From Streptomyces sp. M41(2017) (lineage in GTDB: Bacteria; Actinomycetota; Actinomycetes; Streptomycetales; Streptomycetaceae): DNA of 64,000 nt. The notes below the pieces were generated by a model. That model had not been told where the DNA came from. It did not search any database and saw only the letters and a program-made list of their open reading frames with translations. This document shows positions 49,244 through 58,441 of the stretch, one piece after another. The position numbers were made by a program, and so were the translations under genes. Location of the stretch: contig NZ_MWFK01000001.1 in NCBI RefSeq assembly GCF_002078175.1, positions 496,001 to 560,000 on the forward strand, in the 5' to 3' direction. Position 1 is the stretch's first letter, and every line of letters begins with the position of its first letter.

Positions 49244-49827
49244 CAGAGAAGGTCCGGAGCCCCCGGGCCCGGTCGGGCGGCAAGCGGCGCCTGCTGACGG
49301 CGGCGGCGGCCCGGGTGCTGCACGAGCAGGGCGTGGAGCGGACGACGATCGCCGACATCGCCCGCGCCGCGGGGGTCCCCGCGGGCAACGTCTACTACTA
49401 CTTCAAGACCAAGGACGAGCTGGTCGAGGCCGCTCTCGCCGAGCACGCCGGGCATCTGAAGGAGCTGACCGACGAGCTGGACAGGCTCCCCGATCCGCGC
49501 GAGCGCCTCAAGGGACTCGTCGGCGCGTGGGTCTCGCGGCGCGACACCGCAGCCCGTTACGGCTGCCCCACCGGCACCCTCGCCGCGGAGCTCGACAAGC
49601 GGGACGACGGCGGCCTCGACCTCGCGGCGGGGCAGGTGGTCCGGCTGCTGCTGGACTGGGTCGCCGCGCAGTACCGGGAGCTCGGCGACGCCGACCCGGA
49701 GGGCCGCGCGCTCACCCTCGTCGGCGCCTACCAGGGCATGTCCCTGCTCTCCAACGCCCTGCGGGACCCGGAGATCATGACCCGTGAGGGAGCGCGGCTG
49801 ATGCGCGAACTCGACGCGGCGGTCTAG
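49234..49827 (+). CDS. TetR-family regulator
   Basis: A GTG start and a TATAGT hexamer seven bases upstream indicate a leaderless mRNA. The 197-residue product has RLLTAAAARVLHEQGVERTT and a GNVYYYFKTKDELVEAALAE recognition helix, and a Pro/Asp/Leu-rich effector domain with AARYGCPTGTLAAELDKRDD near residue 110. It probably represses itself and the divergent NmrA-like gene through the two palindromes. Confidence 0.93.
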   Translation: MTDSEKVRSPRARSGGKRRLLTAAAARVLHEQGVERTTIADIARAAGVPAGNVYYYFKTKDELVEAALAEHAGHLKELTDELDRLPDPRERLKGLVGAWVSRRDTAARYGCPTGTLAAELDKRDDGGLDLAAGQVVRLLLDWVAAQYRELGDADPEGRALTLVGAYQGMSLLSNALRDPEIMTREGARLMRELDAAV

Positions 49828-49853
49828 GGACGTCCCGGCCGCGGCCTCCGGTG

Positions 49854-50510
49854 TCAGCCGACGGCCATCTCCCACATCAGCAGTTCGGCGGGCACGCCCG
49901 CGACGAGTTCGATGTCCTTCGCGTCGGTGATGCGGGCCGCGTCGCCCTCGCCCAGCTCCTCGCCGTCCAGGCGGACTTCGCCCCGGACGACGTGGACGTA
50001 GACGAAGGGCGCGTCCGGGACGGCGGTGCGCTCACCCGCCGTCAGACGGCGCACGTGCAGCATGGCGCCCGCCTCGGGCAGGGCGTACGGCGTGGAGTCG
50101 GCGATGCCGTGCACGATCTCGTACGACGGGTCGCCGCCCGGTTCCAGCGGGGCGAGCCACATCTGCACGAAGACCAGCGGGAGTTCGCCGTCGTTGCGCT
50201 CGACGTGCCGGACACCGCCCGCCGAGCTGAGCCGCTGGACGTCGCCGTGCCGCAGCACCGACTCGTGCCCAGCCGAGTCACGGTGGGTCAGCTCCCCCTC
50301 CACGACCCAGGTGACGATCTCGGTGTGACTGTGCGGGTGCTCGTCGAAGCCCGTCCCGGGATCGAGCCGCTCCTCGTTGCAGGCGATCACCGCGCCGAAG
50401 CGGAGGTTGTCGGGGTCGTAGTGCGGGCCGAAGGAGAAGGCGTGGAGCGAGGAGATCCCGGCCGCCGGGTCCCCTCCGCGGTAGCGCTCTTCGGCGCGGC
50501 GGACGTCCAT
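49854..50510 (-). CDS. Pirin family protein
   Basis: The 218-residue product has the bicupin pirin layout. Motif FSFGPHYDPDNLRFGA is near residue 25, and FDEHPHSHTEIVTWVVEGEL carries the two metal His and the Glu. RHGDVQRLSSAGGVRHVE and VFVQMWLAPLEPG follow. It binds iron and may be a quercetinase or a redox sensor. A GTG one codon upstream (50,513) preceded by TACGGT at seven bases is an alternative start. Confidence 0.92.
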   Translation of the reverse strand: MDVRRAEERYRGGDPAAGISSLHAFSFGPHYDPDNLRFGAVIACNEERLDPGTGFDEHPHSHTEIVTWVVEGELTHRDSAGHESVLRHGDVQRLSSAGGVRHVERNDGELPLVFVQMWLAPLEPGGDPSYEIVHGIADSTPYALPEAGAMLHVRRLTAGERTAVPDAPFVYVHVVRGEVRLDGEELGEGDAARITDAKDIELVAGVPAELLMWEMAVG

Positions 50511-50607
50511 CACGTCCACCACCGTAGCCCCGGACGGACGCCCGGCCTCCCCGCTTACGTGCGACCCGCCGCCGCACGGCTCCGTCCTGATAAGGCAGTC
50601 TTGTCCC

Positions 50608-51813
50608 GTGCCCGAACCCGAAGCGAGCAACACCGAGCGCCCAGCGCACGACGTCCACGCGCACTCCGCGACCCTCAAGCGGCTGGAGAAGTCGTCCGGC
50701 AGTCTCGCCGCCCAGGCGATCACGCGCATGGACGAGACGCTGTCGTGGTACCGGGCCATGCCACCGGAGAACCGGTCGTGGATCGGGCTGGTCGCCCAGG
50801 CCGGCATCGCCGCCTTCACCGAGTGGTTCCGGCACCCCGACGCGCCCCAGGCCATCTCCACCGACGTCTTCGGAACCGCGCCGCGCGAGCTGACCAGGGC
50901 CATCACCCTGCGCCAGACCGTGGAGATGGTGCGGACCACGATCGAGGTCATGGAGTCGGCCATCGACGAGGTGGCGGCCCCCGGCGACGAGTCCGTGCTG
51001 CGCGAGGCGCTCCTGGTCTACGCCCGGGAGATCGCCTTCGCGACCGCGCAGGTGTACGCGCAGGCGGCGGAGGCCCGCGGCGCGTGGGACGCCCGGCTCG
51101 AATCCCTCGTCGTGAACGCCGTGCTCTCCGGCGAGGCCGACGAGGGTGCCGTCTCCCGGGCCGCCGCGCTCGGCTGGAACTCGCCCGAACATGTCTGCGT
51201 GGTGCTGGGCACGGCCCCCGACGGTGACAGCGAACTGACGGTCGAGGCGATCCGGCGGGCCGCCCGGCACGCCAAGCTCCAGGTCCTGACCGGCGTGCTC
51301 GGCGACCGGCTGGTCGTCATCGCGGGCGGCAGCGACAATCCCCTCGCCGTCGCCAAGTCGCTGATCGGCCCGTACGCCGCGGGACCGGTCGTCGCCGGGC
51401 CGATCGTGCCCGACCTGCTGGCCGCGACCCGGTCCGCGCAGGCCGCCGCCGCCGGCCTCAAGGCATGTACCGCCTGGCAGGACGCCCCGCGCCCGGTCCT
51501 CGCGGACGATCTGCTGCCGGAGCGCGCCATCGCCTCCGATCCGTCCGCCCGCGAGCAGCTGGTGGAGGAGATCTACAGACCGCTGGAGGAGGCCGGCTCC
51601 GCGCTCCTGGAGACGCTCAGCGTCTATCTGGAGCAGGCGAGCAGCCTGGAGGGGGCCGCCCGGATGCTCTTCGTCCATCCCAACACCGTGCGCTACCGGC
51701 TCCGACGTGTGACTGACGTCACCGGTTGGTCGCCCTCGGATGTACGATCCGCGTTCACGCTGCGGATCGCGCTGATCCTGGGGCGTCTCGCCGATGGAGA
51801 TCCCCAGACCTAG
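50608..51813 (+). CDS. fasR: FasR-type regulator of fatty-acid synthesis (PucR-like HTH)
   Basis: The 401-residue product starts with GTG. The N-terminal 330 residues are Ala/Glu/Arg-rich helices with a GGDEF-like GAF-type fold, and the C terminus (SVYLEQASSLEGAARMLFVH, then NTVRYRLRRVTDVTGW) is the PucR-type HTH. Its place directly before fabD-fabH-acpP-fabF matches FasR of Streptomyces coelicolor, an activator of the fab operon that responds to acyl-CoA. The gene name is based on this synteny. Confidence 0.88.
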   Translation: MPEPEASNTERPAHDVHAHSATLKRLEKSSGSLAAQAITRMDETLSWYRAMPPENRSWIGLVAQAGIAAFTEWFRHPDAPQAISTDVFGTAPRELTRAITLRQTVEMVRTTIEVMESAIDEVAAPGDESVLREALLVYAREIAFATAQVYAQAAEARGAWDARLESLVVNAVLSGEADEGAVSRAAALGWNSPEHVCVVLGTAPDGDSELTVEAIRRAARHAKLQVLTGVLGDRLVVIAGGSDNPLAVAKSLIGPYAAGPVVAGPIVPDLLAATRSAQAAAAGLKACTAWQDAPRPVLADDLLPERAIASDPSAREQLVEEIYRPLEEAGSALLETLSVYLEQASSLEGAARMLFVHPNTVRYRLRRVTDVTGWSPSDVRSAFTLRIALILGRLADGDPQT

Positions 51814-51829
51814 CCTTTTGTCGGGGACC

Positions 51830-51835
51830 TACAAT
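51830..51835 (+). promoter_or_regulatory. Likely -10 box of the fab operon promoter
   Basis: TACAAT lies between fasR and fabD, 68 bases before the fabD start, in a short AT-richer patch. Flanking G/C-rich inverted strings (TCGGGGAC and GTCCCTGTCCCC) may be regulator sites. Confidence 0.5.
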
Positions 51836-51902
51836 TCCCCCTCGTGTTCTTCGTCCCTGTCCCCACGGGCGGCCGTGGCCGTCCACAAGAGAGAGTGTGA
51901 GA

Positions 51903-52820
51903 GTGCTCGTACTCGTCGCTCCCGGCCAGGGCGCCCAGACGCCCGGCTTCCTGACTCCTTGGCTCGAACTCCCCGGTGCCGCCGACCGCGTCGCCGCGTG
52001 GTCGGACGCCATCGGGCTCGACCTCGCCCACTACGGCACCCAGGCCGACGCGGACGCGATCCGCGACACGGCGGTCGCCCAGCCGCTCCTGGTCGCCGCG
52101 GGTCTGCTGTCCGCCGCCGCCCTCGGTGACGTGGACCCCGGTGCCGTCGCGGGCCACAGCGTCGGCGAGATCACCGCCGCCGCGTTCGCCGGAGTGCTCG
52201 ACGACACCGCCGCGCTGACCCTCGTGCGGGGGCGCGGTCTCGCGATGGCCGACGCCGCCGCGGTCACCCGGACCGGCATGTCGGCGCTGCTCGGCGGCGA
52301 CCCGGAGACGACGGTCGCACACCTGGAGAAGCTGGGCCTGACCCCGGCGAACGTGAACGGCGCGGGCCAGATCGTGGCCGCCGGCACGCTGGAGCAGCTG
52401 GCCGCTCTGGAGGCGGACAAGCCCGAGGGTGTCCGGCGGGTCGTGGCCCTGAAGGTCGCGGGCGCGTTCCACACCGAGCACATGGCTCCCGCCGTCGAGG
52501 CGCTGGCGAAGGCCGCCCAGGACCTGACGCCCGCCGACCCGCGGGTCACGTACGTGTCGAACCGGGACGGCAAGGCCGTCGCCACCGGTGCCGAGGTCGT
52601 CGAGCGGCTGGTCGGCCAGGTCGCCAACCCGGTCCGCTGGGACCTGTGCATGGAGACCTTCAAGGAACTCGGCGCGACCGCGCTGATCGAGGTGTGCCCC
52701 GGCGGCACGCTGACCGGTCTGGCGAAGCGCGCGCTGCCCGGCGTCACGACGCTGGCCCTGAAGACACCCGACGACCTCGACGCGGCTCGCGAGCTCATCG
52801 CCGAGCACAGCGCGGCCTAA
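51903..52820 (+). CDS. fabD: Malonyl-CoA:ACP transacylase (FabD)
   Basis: The GTG at 51,903 is chosen because known FabD proteins begin (M)LVLVAPGQGAQTPGFL. A GTG two codons earlier is an alternative. The 305-residue product has the nucleophile motif GHSVG with Ser86, and HTEHM later for the catalytic His. It loads malonyl groups onto ACP. First gene of the fab operon, followed after 13 bases by fabH. Confidence 0.96.
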   Translation: MLVLVAPGQGAQTPGFLTPWLELPGAADRVAAWSDAIGLDLAHYGTQADADAIRDTAVAQPLLVAAGLLSAAALGDVDPGAVAGHSVGEITAAAFAGVLDDTAALTLVRGRGLAMADAAAVTRTGMSALLGGDPETTVAHLEKLGLTPANVNGAGQIVAAGTLEQLAALEADKPEGVRRVVALKVAGAFHTEHMAPAVEALAKAAQDLTPADPRVTYVSNRDGKAVATGAEVVERLVGQVANPVRWDLCMETFKELGATALIEVCPGGTLTGLAKRALPGVTTLALKTPDDLDAARELIAEHSAA

Positions 52821-52833
52821 GGAGCCCGAGAGC

Positions 52834-53865
52834 ATGTCGAAGATCAAGGCACCCAAGGGCGCTCCGTTCGCGCGCATTCTCGGCGTCGGCGGCTACCGCC
52901 CCGTCCGCGTGGTGCCCAATGAGGTGATCCTGGAGACGATCGACTCCTCCGACGAGTGGATCCGTTCGCGCTCCGGCATCGAGACCCGGCACTGGGCCTC
53001 CGACGAGGAGACCGTCGCCGCGATGTCGATCGAGGCGTCCGGCAAGGCCATCGCCGACGCCGGGATCAACGCCGACCAGATCGGCGCCGTGGTGGTCTCC
53101 ACCGTGTCGCACTTCAGCCAGACCCCCGCCATCGCCACCGAGATCGCCGACAAGCTCGGCACGAACAAGGCCGCGGCCTTCGACATCTCGGCCGGCTGCG
53201 CGGGCTTCGGCTACGGCCTGACCCTCGCCAAGGGCATGATCGTCGAGGGGTCGGCCGAGTACGTCCTCGTCATCGGCGTGGAGCGGCTCTCCGACCTGAC
53301 CGACCTGGAGGACCGCGCGACGGCCTTCCTGTTCGGTGACGGCGCGGGCGCGGTCGTCGTGGGTCCCTCCGAGGAGCCGCACATCGGCCCGACCGTGTGG
53401 GGCAGCGAGGGCGACAAGGCCGGCACGATCAAGCAGACCGTTCCCTGGGACCGTTTCCACGTCGGCGACGTCACCCAGCTTCCGCTCGACTCCAAGGGCG
53501 AGATCAAGTTCCCCGCCATCACGCAGGAGGGCCAGGCGGTCTTCCGCTGGGCCGTGTTCGAGATGGCGAAGGTCGCGCAGCAGGCGCTGGAAGCGGCCGG
53601 GATCAGCCCGGACGACCTGGACGTCTTCATTCCCCACCAGGCCAACGAGCGGATCATCGACTCGATGGTGAAGACCCTCAAACTGCCGGAACACGTCACG
53701 GTCGCGCGTGACGTGCGCACCACCGGCAACACCTCGGCCGCCTCGATCCCGCTCGCTATGGAGCGGCTCCTGGCGACCGGAGCGGCGAAGAGCGGCGACA
53801 CCGCGCTCGTCATCGGCTTCGGGGCGGGTCTCGTGTACGCCGCGACGGTCGTTACCCTCCCCTAG
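52834..53865 (+). CDS. fabH: Beta-ketoacyl-ACP synthase III (FabH)
   Basis: ATG behind AAGGAG gives 343 residues. The catalytic triad is Cys122 (DISAGCAGFGYG), His268 (FIPHQANERI) and Asn299 (RTTGNTSAAS). It condenses acyl-CoA with malonyl-ACP to start chain synthesis, and in Streptomyces sets the branched starter preference. It is in one operon with fabD and acpP. Confidence 0.97.
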   Translation: MSKIKAPKGAPFARILGVGGYRPVRVVPNEVILETIDSSDEWIRSRSGIETRHWASDEETVAAMSIEASGKAIADAGINADQIGAVVVSTVSHFSQTPAIATEIADKLGTNKAAAFDISAGCAGFGYGLTLAKGMIVEGSAEYVLVIGVERLSDLTDLEDRATAFLFGDGAGAVVVGPSEEPHIGPTVWGSEGDKAGTIKQTVPWDRFHVGDVTQLPLDSKGEIKFPAITQEGQAVFRWAVFEMAKVAQQALEAAGISPDDLDVFIPHQANERIIDSMVKTLKLPEHVTVARDVRTTGNTSAASIPLAMERLLATGAAKSGDTALVIGFGAGLVYAATVVTLP

Positions 53866-53939
53866 GCACTCCGTGCCGGATCATCCGGTCCGTACGGAAC
53901 ATCGCCACCCTCTGTAAACACACCGAAGGAGCGCCTGAC

Positions 53940-54188
53940 ATGGCCGCCACTCAGGAAGAGATCGTCGAAGGTCTCGCCGAGATCGTCAACGAGATCGCCG
54001 GGATCCCCACCGAGGACGTCCAGCTGGACAAGTCCTTCACCGACGACCTGGACGTCGACTCGCTGTCCATGGTCGAGGTCGTCGTCGCCGCCGAAGAGCG
54101 CTTCGACGTCAAGATCCCCGACGACGACGTCAAGAACCTCAAGACGGTCGGCGACGCGACGTCCTACATCCTCAAGAACCAGGCCTGA
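53940..54188 (+). CDS. acpP: Acyl carrier protein
   Basis: ATG behind AAGGAG gives 82 residues. The phosphopantetheine site is DVDSLSMVE with Ser41. The product is acidic and helical with the ACP fold. It lies 74 bases after fabH and 127 bases before fabF. Confidence 0.97.
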   Translation: MAATQEEIVEGLAEIVNEIAGIPTEDVQLDKSFTDDLDVDSLSMVEVVVAAEERFDVKIPDDDVKNLKTVGDATSYILKNQA

Positions 54189-54315
54189 TCCGTCGATCAC
54201 CTGGGCCTGCCGCCCGGGTTCGCCGGGGCTTAGTGCCCCGGTCCGCCTGGGCTGATGCCCCGCCACCCGGCGGTGGCGCCGCTGAATCCTCGTATCCGTT
54301 GGAGAAAGAATTCCC

Positions 54316-55587
54316 GTGAGCCCGACCAATCGCACCGTGGTCGTCACCGGTATCGGCGCAACCACACCGCTGGGTGGCGACGCAGCCTCTACCTGGGAGG
54401 GCCTGATCGCCGGACGTTCCGGCGTCCGCCCCCTGGAGCAGGAGTGGGCCGCCGACCAGGCGGTCCGCATCGCGGCGCAGATCGCCGTGGAACCGGGCGA
54501 GGTCATCCCCCGCCCGCAGGCCCGCCGCCTGGACCGCTCGGCGCAGTTCGCGCTGATCGCGGCCAAGGAGGCCTGGGCGAACGCCGGTTTCACCGACAAG
54601 GCGGGCGAGGACGAGAGCGTCGACCCCGACCGGCTGGGCGCCGTCATCGCCTCCGGCATCGGCGGCGTGACGACCCTGCTCGACCAGTACGACGTGCTGA
54701 AGGAGAAGGGCGTACGCCGCGTCTCCCCGCACACCGTCCCGATGCTGATGCCGAACGGCCCGTCCGCCAACGTGGGTCTCGCCGTCGGCGCCCGCGCCGG
54801 TGTGCACACCCCGGTCTCCGCGTGCGCCTCCGGCGCCGAGGCCATCGGCTACGCCATCGAGATGATCCGCACGGGCCGCGCCGACGTCGTCGTCGCCGGT
54901 GGCACCGAGGCGGCCATCCACCCGCTTCCCATCGCCGCCTTCGGCAACATGATGGCGATGTCCAAGAACAACGACGACCCCGAGGGCGCCTCCCGTCCCT
55001 ACGACGTCGCCCGTGACGGCTTCGTCCTCGGCGAGGGCGCCGGCGTCCTCGTCCTGGAGTCCGCCGAGCACGCCGCCCGGCGCGGCGCCCGGGTGTACGC
55101 CGAGGCGGTCGGCCAGGGCATCTCGGCCGACGCGCACGACATCGTGCAGCCGGAGCCCGAGGGCCGCGGCATCTCCCGCGCGCTGCAGCACCTGCTCGAC
55201 AGCACCGACCTGGACCCGGCCGAGATCGTGCACGTGAACGCGCACGCCACCTCGACGCCCGCCGGCGACGTGGCCGAGCTGAAGGCGCTGCGCAAGGTGT
55301 TCGGCGACGACGCCGACCACTTCGCGGTGTCCGCGACCAAGTCGATGACCGGTCACCTCCTCGGTGGCGCCGGTGGCGTCGAGTCCGTCGCGACCGTGCT
55401 CGCGCTGTACAACCGGATCGCGCCGCCGACCATCAACGTGGAGAACCTCGACCCCGAGGCCGAGGCCGCCGCCGACATCGTCCGCGGCGAGGCGCGCAAG
55501 CTGCCCGTCGAGGGCCGTATCGCCGCCCTGAACGACTCGTTCGGGTTCGGCGGCCACAACGTGGTGCTGGCGTTCCGCACGATCTGA
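54316..55587 (+). CDS. fabF: Beta-ketoacyl-ACP synthase II (FabF)
   Basis: A GTG start behind GGAGAAAG gives 423 residues. The active-site Cys170 is in VSACASGAEAIGYAI, and VHVNAHATSTPAGD and SATKSMTGHLLGGAG supply the two His residues. It elongates acyl-ACP chains. The 127-base spacer after acpP contains GC-rich hairpins that could alter the fabF ratio. A strong terminator follows. Confidence 0.97.
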   Translation: MSPTNRTVVVTGIGATTPLGGDAASTWEGLIAGRSGVRPLEQEWAADQAVRIAAQIAVEPGEVIPRPQARRLDRSAQFALIAAKEAWANAGFTDKAGEDESVDPDRLGAVIASGIGGVTTLLDQYDVLKEKGVRRVSPHTVPMLMPNGPSANVGLAVGARAGVHTPVSACASGAEAIGYAIEMIRTGRADVVVAGGTEAAIHPLPIAAFGNMMAMSKNNDDPEGASRPYDVARDGFVLGEGAGVLVLESAEHAARRGARVYAEAVGQGISADAHDIVQPEPEGRGISRALQHLLDSTDLDPAEIVHVNAHATSTPAGDVAELKALRKVFGDDADHFAVSATKSMTGHLLGGAGGVESVATVLALYNRIAPPTINVENLDPEAEAAADIVRGEARKLPVEGRIAALNDSFGFGGHNVVLAFRTI

Positions 55588-55609
55588 CGCCGGTTCGTCT
55601 GCAGTGCGA

Positions 55610-55657
55610 CGGTGTGTGGCCCGTACCCCTGGATCCAGGGGTACGGGCCACACACCG
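55610..55657. terminator. Bidirectional terminator between fabF and DUF3145
   Basis: A near-perfect inverted repeat of about 23 bp per arm (centre near 55,633) lies between two convergent genes, 23 bases after fabF and 17 bases after the DUF3145 stop on the minus strand. Confidence 0.85.
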
Positions 55658-55673
55658 TTCGGCGTTTCGCGGG

Positions 55674-56168
55674 TCAGACCACCTGGTGCAGCCAGCGGAC
55701 CGGGGCGCCCTCGCCCGCGTAGCGGAAGGGTTCGAGTTCGTCGTCCCAGGGCTTGCCGAGCAGCTTGGCGAGGTCGGCCTCCAGGTCGGTCTCGCCGCGC
55801 TGGGAGCGCAGCAGCGCGGCGCGCAGCCGGTCCTCGGGGATGAGGATGTCGCCGTGGATGCCGGTGACGGCGTGGTAGATGCCGAGTTCGGGGGTGCAGC
55901 TGTAGCGCTCGCCCTCGGCGGTGGAGCAGGGTTCGGCGGTGACCTCGAAGCGCAGCAGGTGCCAGCCGCGCAGCGCGGAGGCGAGTTTGGAGGCGGTGCC
56001 GGCCTCGCCCTTCCAGGAGAACTCGGATCTCCAGGTGCCCGGCGCGGCGGGCTGCCGGATCCAGTCGAGGTTGACGCGCGTGCCGAGCACCCCCGCGACC
56101 GCCCACTCGACATGGGGGCACAACGCGCGGGGCGCGGAGTGCACGTAGAGAACTCCACGTGTCGTCAC
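55674..56168 (-). CDS. DUF3145 family protein
   Basis: A GTG at 56,168 behind GGAGG gives 164 residues. VLYVHSAPRALCPHVEWAV and GTRVNLDWIRQPAAPGTWRS, then FEVTAEPCSTAEGERYSCTP, are the DUF3145 pattern. The family is conserved in actinobacteria, often near fab genes, and has no known function. No membrane segment is seen. Confidence 0.88.
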   Translation of the reverse strand: MTTRGVLYVHSAPRALCPHVEWAVAGVLGTRVNLDWIRQPAAPGTWRSEFSWKGEAGTASKLASALRGWHLLRFEVTAEPCSTAEGERYSCTPELGIYHAVTGIHGDILIPEDRLRAALLRSQRGETDLEADLAKLLGKPWDDELEPFRYAGEGAPVRWLHQVV

Positions 56169-56471
56169 TGGGGCCTCCGGACAGAGCGAGACATCTTGTA
56201 ACTTAGCGGAACGGCAGTGGCAGGGCGGCCACGGGGCGAGGCTACCGTGCTGTGGCGCGAGGAGTGTGACGTACCGTCGGTCCTGGCGCCGTGGACTCGG
56301 AGGTTTCACCCGGCGGGACGCGTCCGGACCTCCTGCGGGGGTCCGGAAGGGTTACCGGGCCGGTCCGGCCGCCCCGTGGAAAGCGGGTGGCCGGCCCTGT
56401 ACGACGTGGTGCGACCGACCGCGCGGAGCGGGTGCCGACCAACCCTGTACAACGAACGAGGAGACCAGGGG
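56169..56471. other. Divergent intergenic region, no gene seen
   Basis: This 303-base region between DUF3145 and the SGNH lipoprotein has an open frame in the lipoprotein frame, but it lacks codon bias and precedes a clear signal peptide. A lower-GC patch (CTTGTAACTTAGCGG) near 56,200 is the likely DUF3145 promoter. Confidence 0.6.
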
Positions 56472-57368
56472 ATGCGCAATCGCGGCCACCGTTCACGGGC
56501 CGTCCTCGCCGTCGCGGTGGCGGCCCTCCTCGGCGCCGCCGGGTGTGACGCCTCCGGCGGCAACTCCTCGGCGCCCAGCGGCACGGGGGGCCACAAGTCA
56601 CCGAGGCCCGCGCCGGCGTGGGACCGCAGCCCGGCGTCGATGGCCGCCGTCGGAGACTCCATCACCCGCGGGTTCGACGCGTGCAGTGTGCTGTCCGACT
56701 GCCCCGAGGTGTCCTGGGCGACCGGCAGCGACCCGCGGGTCAGGAGTCTCGCGGTCCGGCTGCTCGGCAGGACCGGGGCGGCGGAGCGGAGCTGGAACTA
56801 CGCGGTGACCGGTGCGCGGATGGACGACCTGCCCGGCCAGATGGCGCAGGCGGCGACCCGCCGGCCGGCGCTGGTCACGGTGATGGCGGGCGCCAACGAC
56901 GCCTGCCGCGCCTCCACCTCGGCGATGACGTCGGTGACGTCCTTCCGCCGCTCGTTCCAGGACGCGATGGACACCCTGCGCGGGACACTGCCCAAGACCC
57001 AGGTGTACGTGTCGAGCGTGCCGGACCTGAAGCGGCTGTGGTCGCAGGGGCGGGGCAACGCGCTCGGCAAGCAGATCTGGAAGCTGGGCATCTGCCCCTC
57101 GATGCTCGGTGACGCCGACTCGCTGACGTCGGCGGCCACCCTGCGCCGGGACCGGGTGCAGGACCGGGTGGAGGCCTACAACCAGGTGTTGCGCGAGGTG
57201 TGCGCCAAGGACCGGTACTGCCGCTTCGACGGGAACGCGGTGTTCGACTACCGCTTCGGCACGGACCAGTTGAGCCACTGGGACTGGTTCCACCCGAGCA
57301 CGGACGGCCAGGCCCGACTCGCGGAGATCGCCTACCGGACCGTTACCGCGCGGAAGCCCGTCACCTAG
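56472..57368 (+). CDS. Secreted SGNH/GDSL-hydrolase lipoprotein
   Basis: ATG behind GGAG gives 298 residues. A signal peptide ends in the lipobox LLGAAGC. The SGNH blocks are AVGDSITRGF (Ser), NYAVTGARMDDL, VTVMAGANDACR (Asn) and HWDWFHPSTDGQ (Asp/His), all in the usual order. It is a lipid-anchored esterase or lipase. It ends two bases into the -10 box of the next gene (TAGGGT shared with the stop). Confidence 0.92.
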   Translation: MRNRGHRSRAVLAVAVAALLGAAGCDASGGNSSAPSGTGGHKSPRPAPAWDRSPASMAAVGDSITRGFDACSVLSDCPEVSWATGSDPRVRSLAVRLLGRTGAAERSWNYAVTGARMDDLPGQMAQAATRRPALVTVMAGANDACRASTSAMTSVTSFRRSFQDAMDTLRGTLPKTQVYVSSVPDLKRLWSQGRGNALGKQIWKLGICPSMLGDADSLTSAATLRRDRVQDRVEAYNQVLREVCAKDRYCRFDGNAVFDYRFGTDQLSHWDWFHPSTDGQARLAEIAYRTVTARKPVT

Positions 57369-57378
57369 GGTTTCTCCC

Positions 57379-58353
57379 ATGAGCGAACTTTTCGGCACAC
57401 TTTCCGACGGCACCCCCGTCCACCGCTTCACGCTGGAGCGGGCCGGGGTCCGGGTGCGTGTGCTCACGTACGGCGGCATCGTGCAGTCGGCCGAGGTGCC
57501 GGACCGGGACGGGCAGGCCCTCGACGTCACGCTGGGCTTCCCCGACCTGGCGGGGTACGTGGGGCATCCGGAGCCGTATCTCGGGGCCCTGGTGGGGCGG
57601 TACGCGAACCGGATCGGCGGGGCGCGCTTCCCGCTCGACGGGGCGACCTACCACCTGGCGCCGAACAACGGGCCCAACTCGCTGCACGGCGGCGACGGGG
57701 GCTTCGACAAGCGGGTGTGGGACGCGGAGCCGCTCGAACACGGGGTGCGGCTCTCCCGGGTCAGCCCGCACGGTGAGGAGGGCTTCCCGGGCCGCGTGGA
57801 GGTCTCCGCGGCCTACACCCTCGACGAGCGGGGCGCGCTGCGCATCGTCTACGAGGCGGTCTGTGACGCGCCGACGGTGCTGAACCTGACGAACCACACG
57901 TACTGGAACCTGAGCGGATCCGGCAGCGCGATCGGGCACGAGCTGCGGCTGGACGCCTCGCGGTTGACGCCGGTCGACGCCGACCTCATCCCGACCGGGG
58001 AGCTGGAGCCCGTCGAGGGCACCCGCTTCGACTTCCGCACCGCGCGCAAGACGGGGGCGGGGTACGACCACAACTTCGTGCTCGACAAGGGGATCACGGA
58101 CACCCCGGTCGAGGTGGCCGAGCTGCACGATCCGGCGTCCGGGCGGGTGCTGACCGTGGCGACCACCGAACCGGGCCTGCAGTTCTACACCGCCGACCAC
58201 CTCGACGCCCCGTTCGCTCCCAACGACGGGATCGCGCTGGAGACCCAGCACTTCCCCGACTCGCCGAACCGGCCGGAGTTCCCGACCACCGAGCTGCGGC
58301 CGGGCCAGGTCTACCGGTCGGAGACGGTGTACGCGTTCTCCGCGCGGGACTAG
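57379..58353 (+). CDS. Aldose 1-epimerase (mutarotase)
   Basis: The ATG lies seven bases after TAGGGT, whose TAG is the previous stop, so the mRNA is probably leaderless. The 324-residue product has the mutarotase residues: GRYANRIGGARF, LNLTNHTYWNLSG (His), and ALETQHFPDSPN (Glu). It interconverts alpha and beta anomers of hexoses such as galactose or glucose. It lies beside the beta-glucosidase gene, which supports a role in sugar use. Confidence 0.93.
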   Translation: MSELFGTLSDGTPVHRFTLERAGVRVRVLTYGGIVQSAEVPDRDGQALDVTLGFPDLAGYVGHPEPYLGALVGRYANRIGGARFPLDGATYHLAPNNGPNSLHGGDGGFDKRVWDAEPLEHGVRLSRVSPHGEEGFPGRVEVSAAYTLDERGALRIVYEAVCDAPTVLNLTNHTYWNLSGSGSAIGHELRLDASRLTPVDADLIPTGELEPVEGTRFDFRTARKTGAGYDHNFVLDKGITDTPVEVAELHDPASGRVLTVATTEPGLQFYTADHLDAPFAPNDGIALETQHFPDSPNRPEFPTTELRPGQVYRSETVYAFSARD

Positions 58354-58384
58354 GGCGACAGGCGCCAGGGGCCGGAGAAGGGCG

Positions 58385-58420
58385 AGCCCCGGTCCGGAGG
58401 TCAGGTTCCGGACCGGGGCT
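58385..58420. terminator. Bidirectional terminator between epimerase and GH3 genes
   Basis: A 14-bp perfect stem (58,385-58,398 with 58,407-58,420) with an 8-base loop lies between the two convergent genes. Confidence 0.75.
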
Positions 58421-58441
58421 GCTCGGGGGGACGTGCGCCGG

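Noticed and set aside
55604..55843. ORFs over the fabF terminator
   Set aside because: They run through a perfect hairpin and the opposite strand of DUF3145, with no ribosome site.
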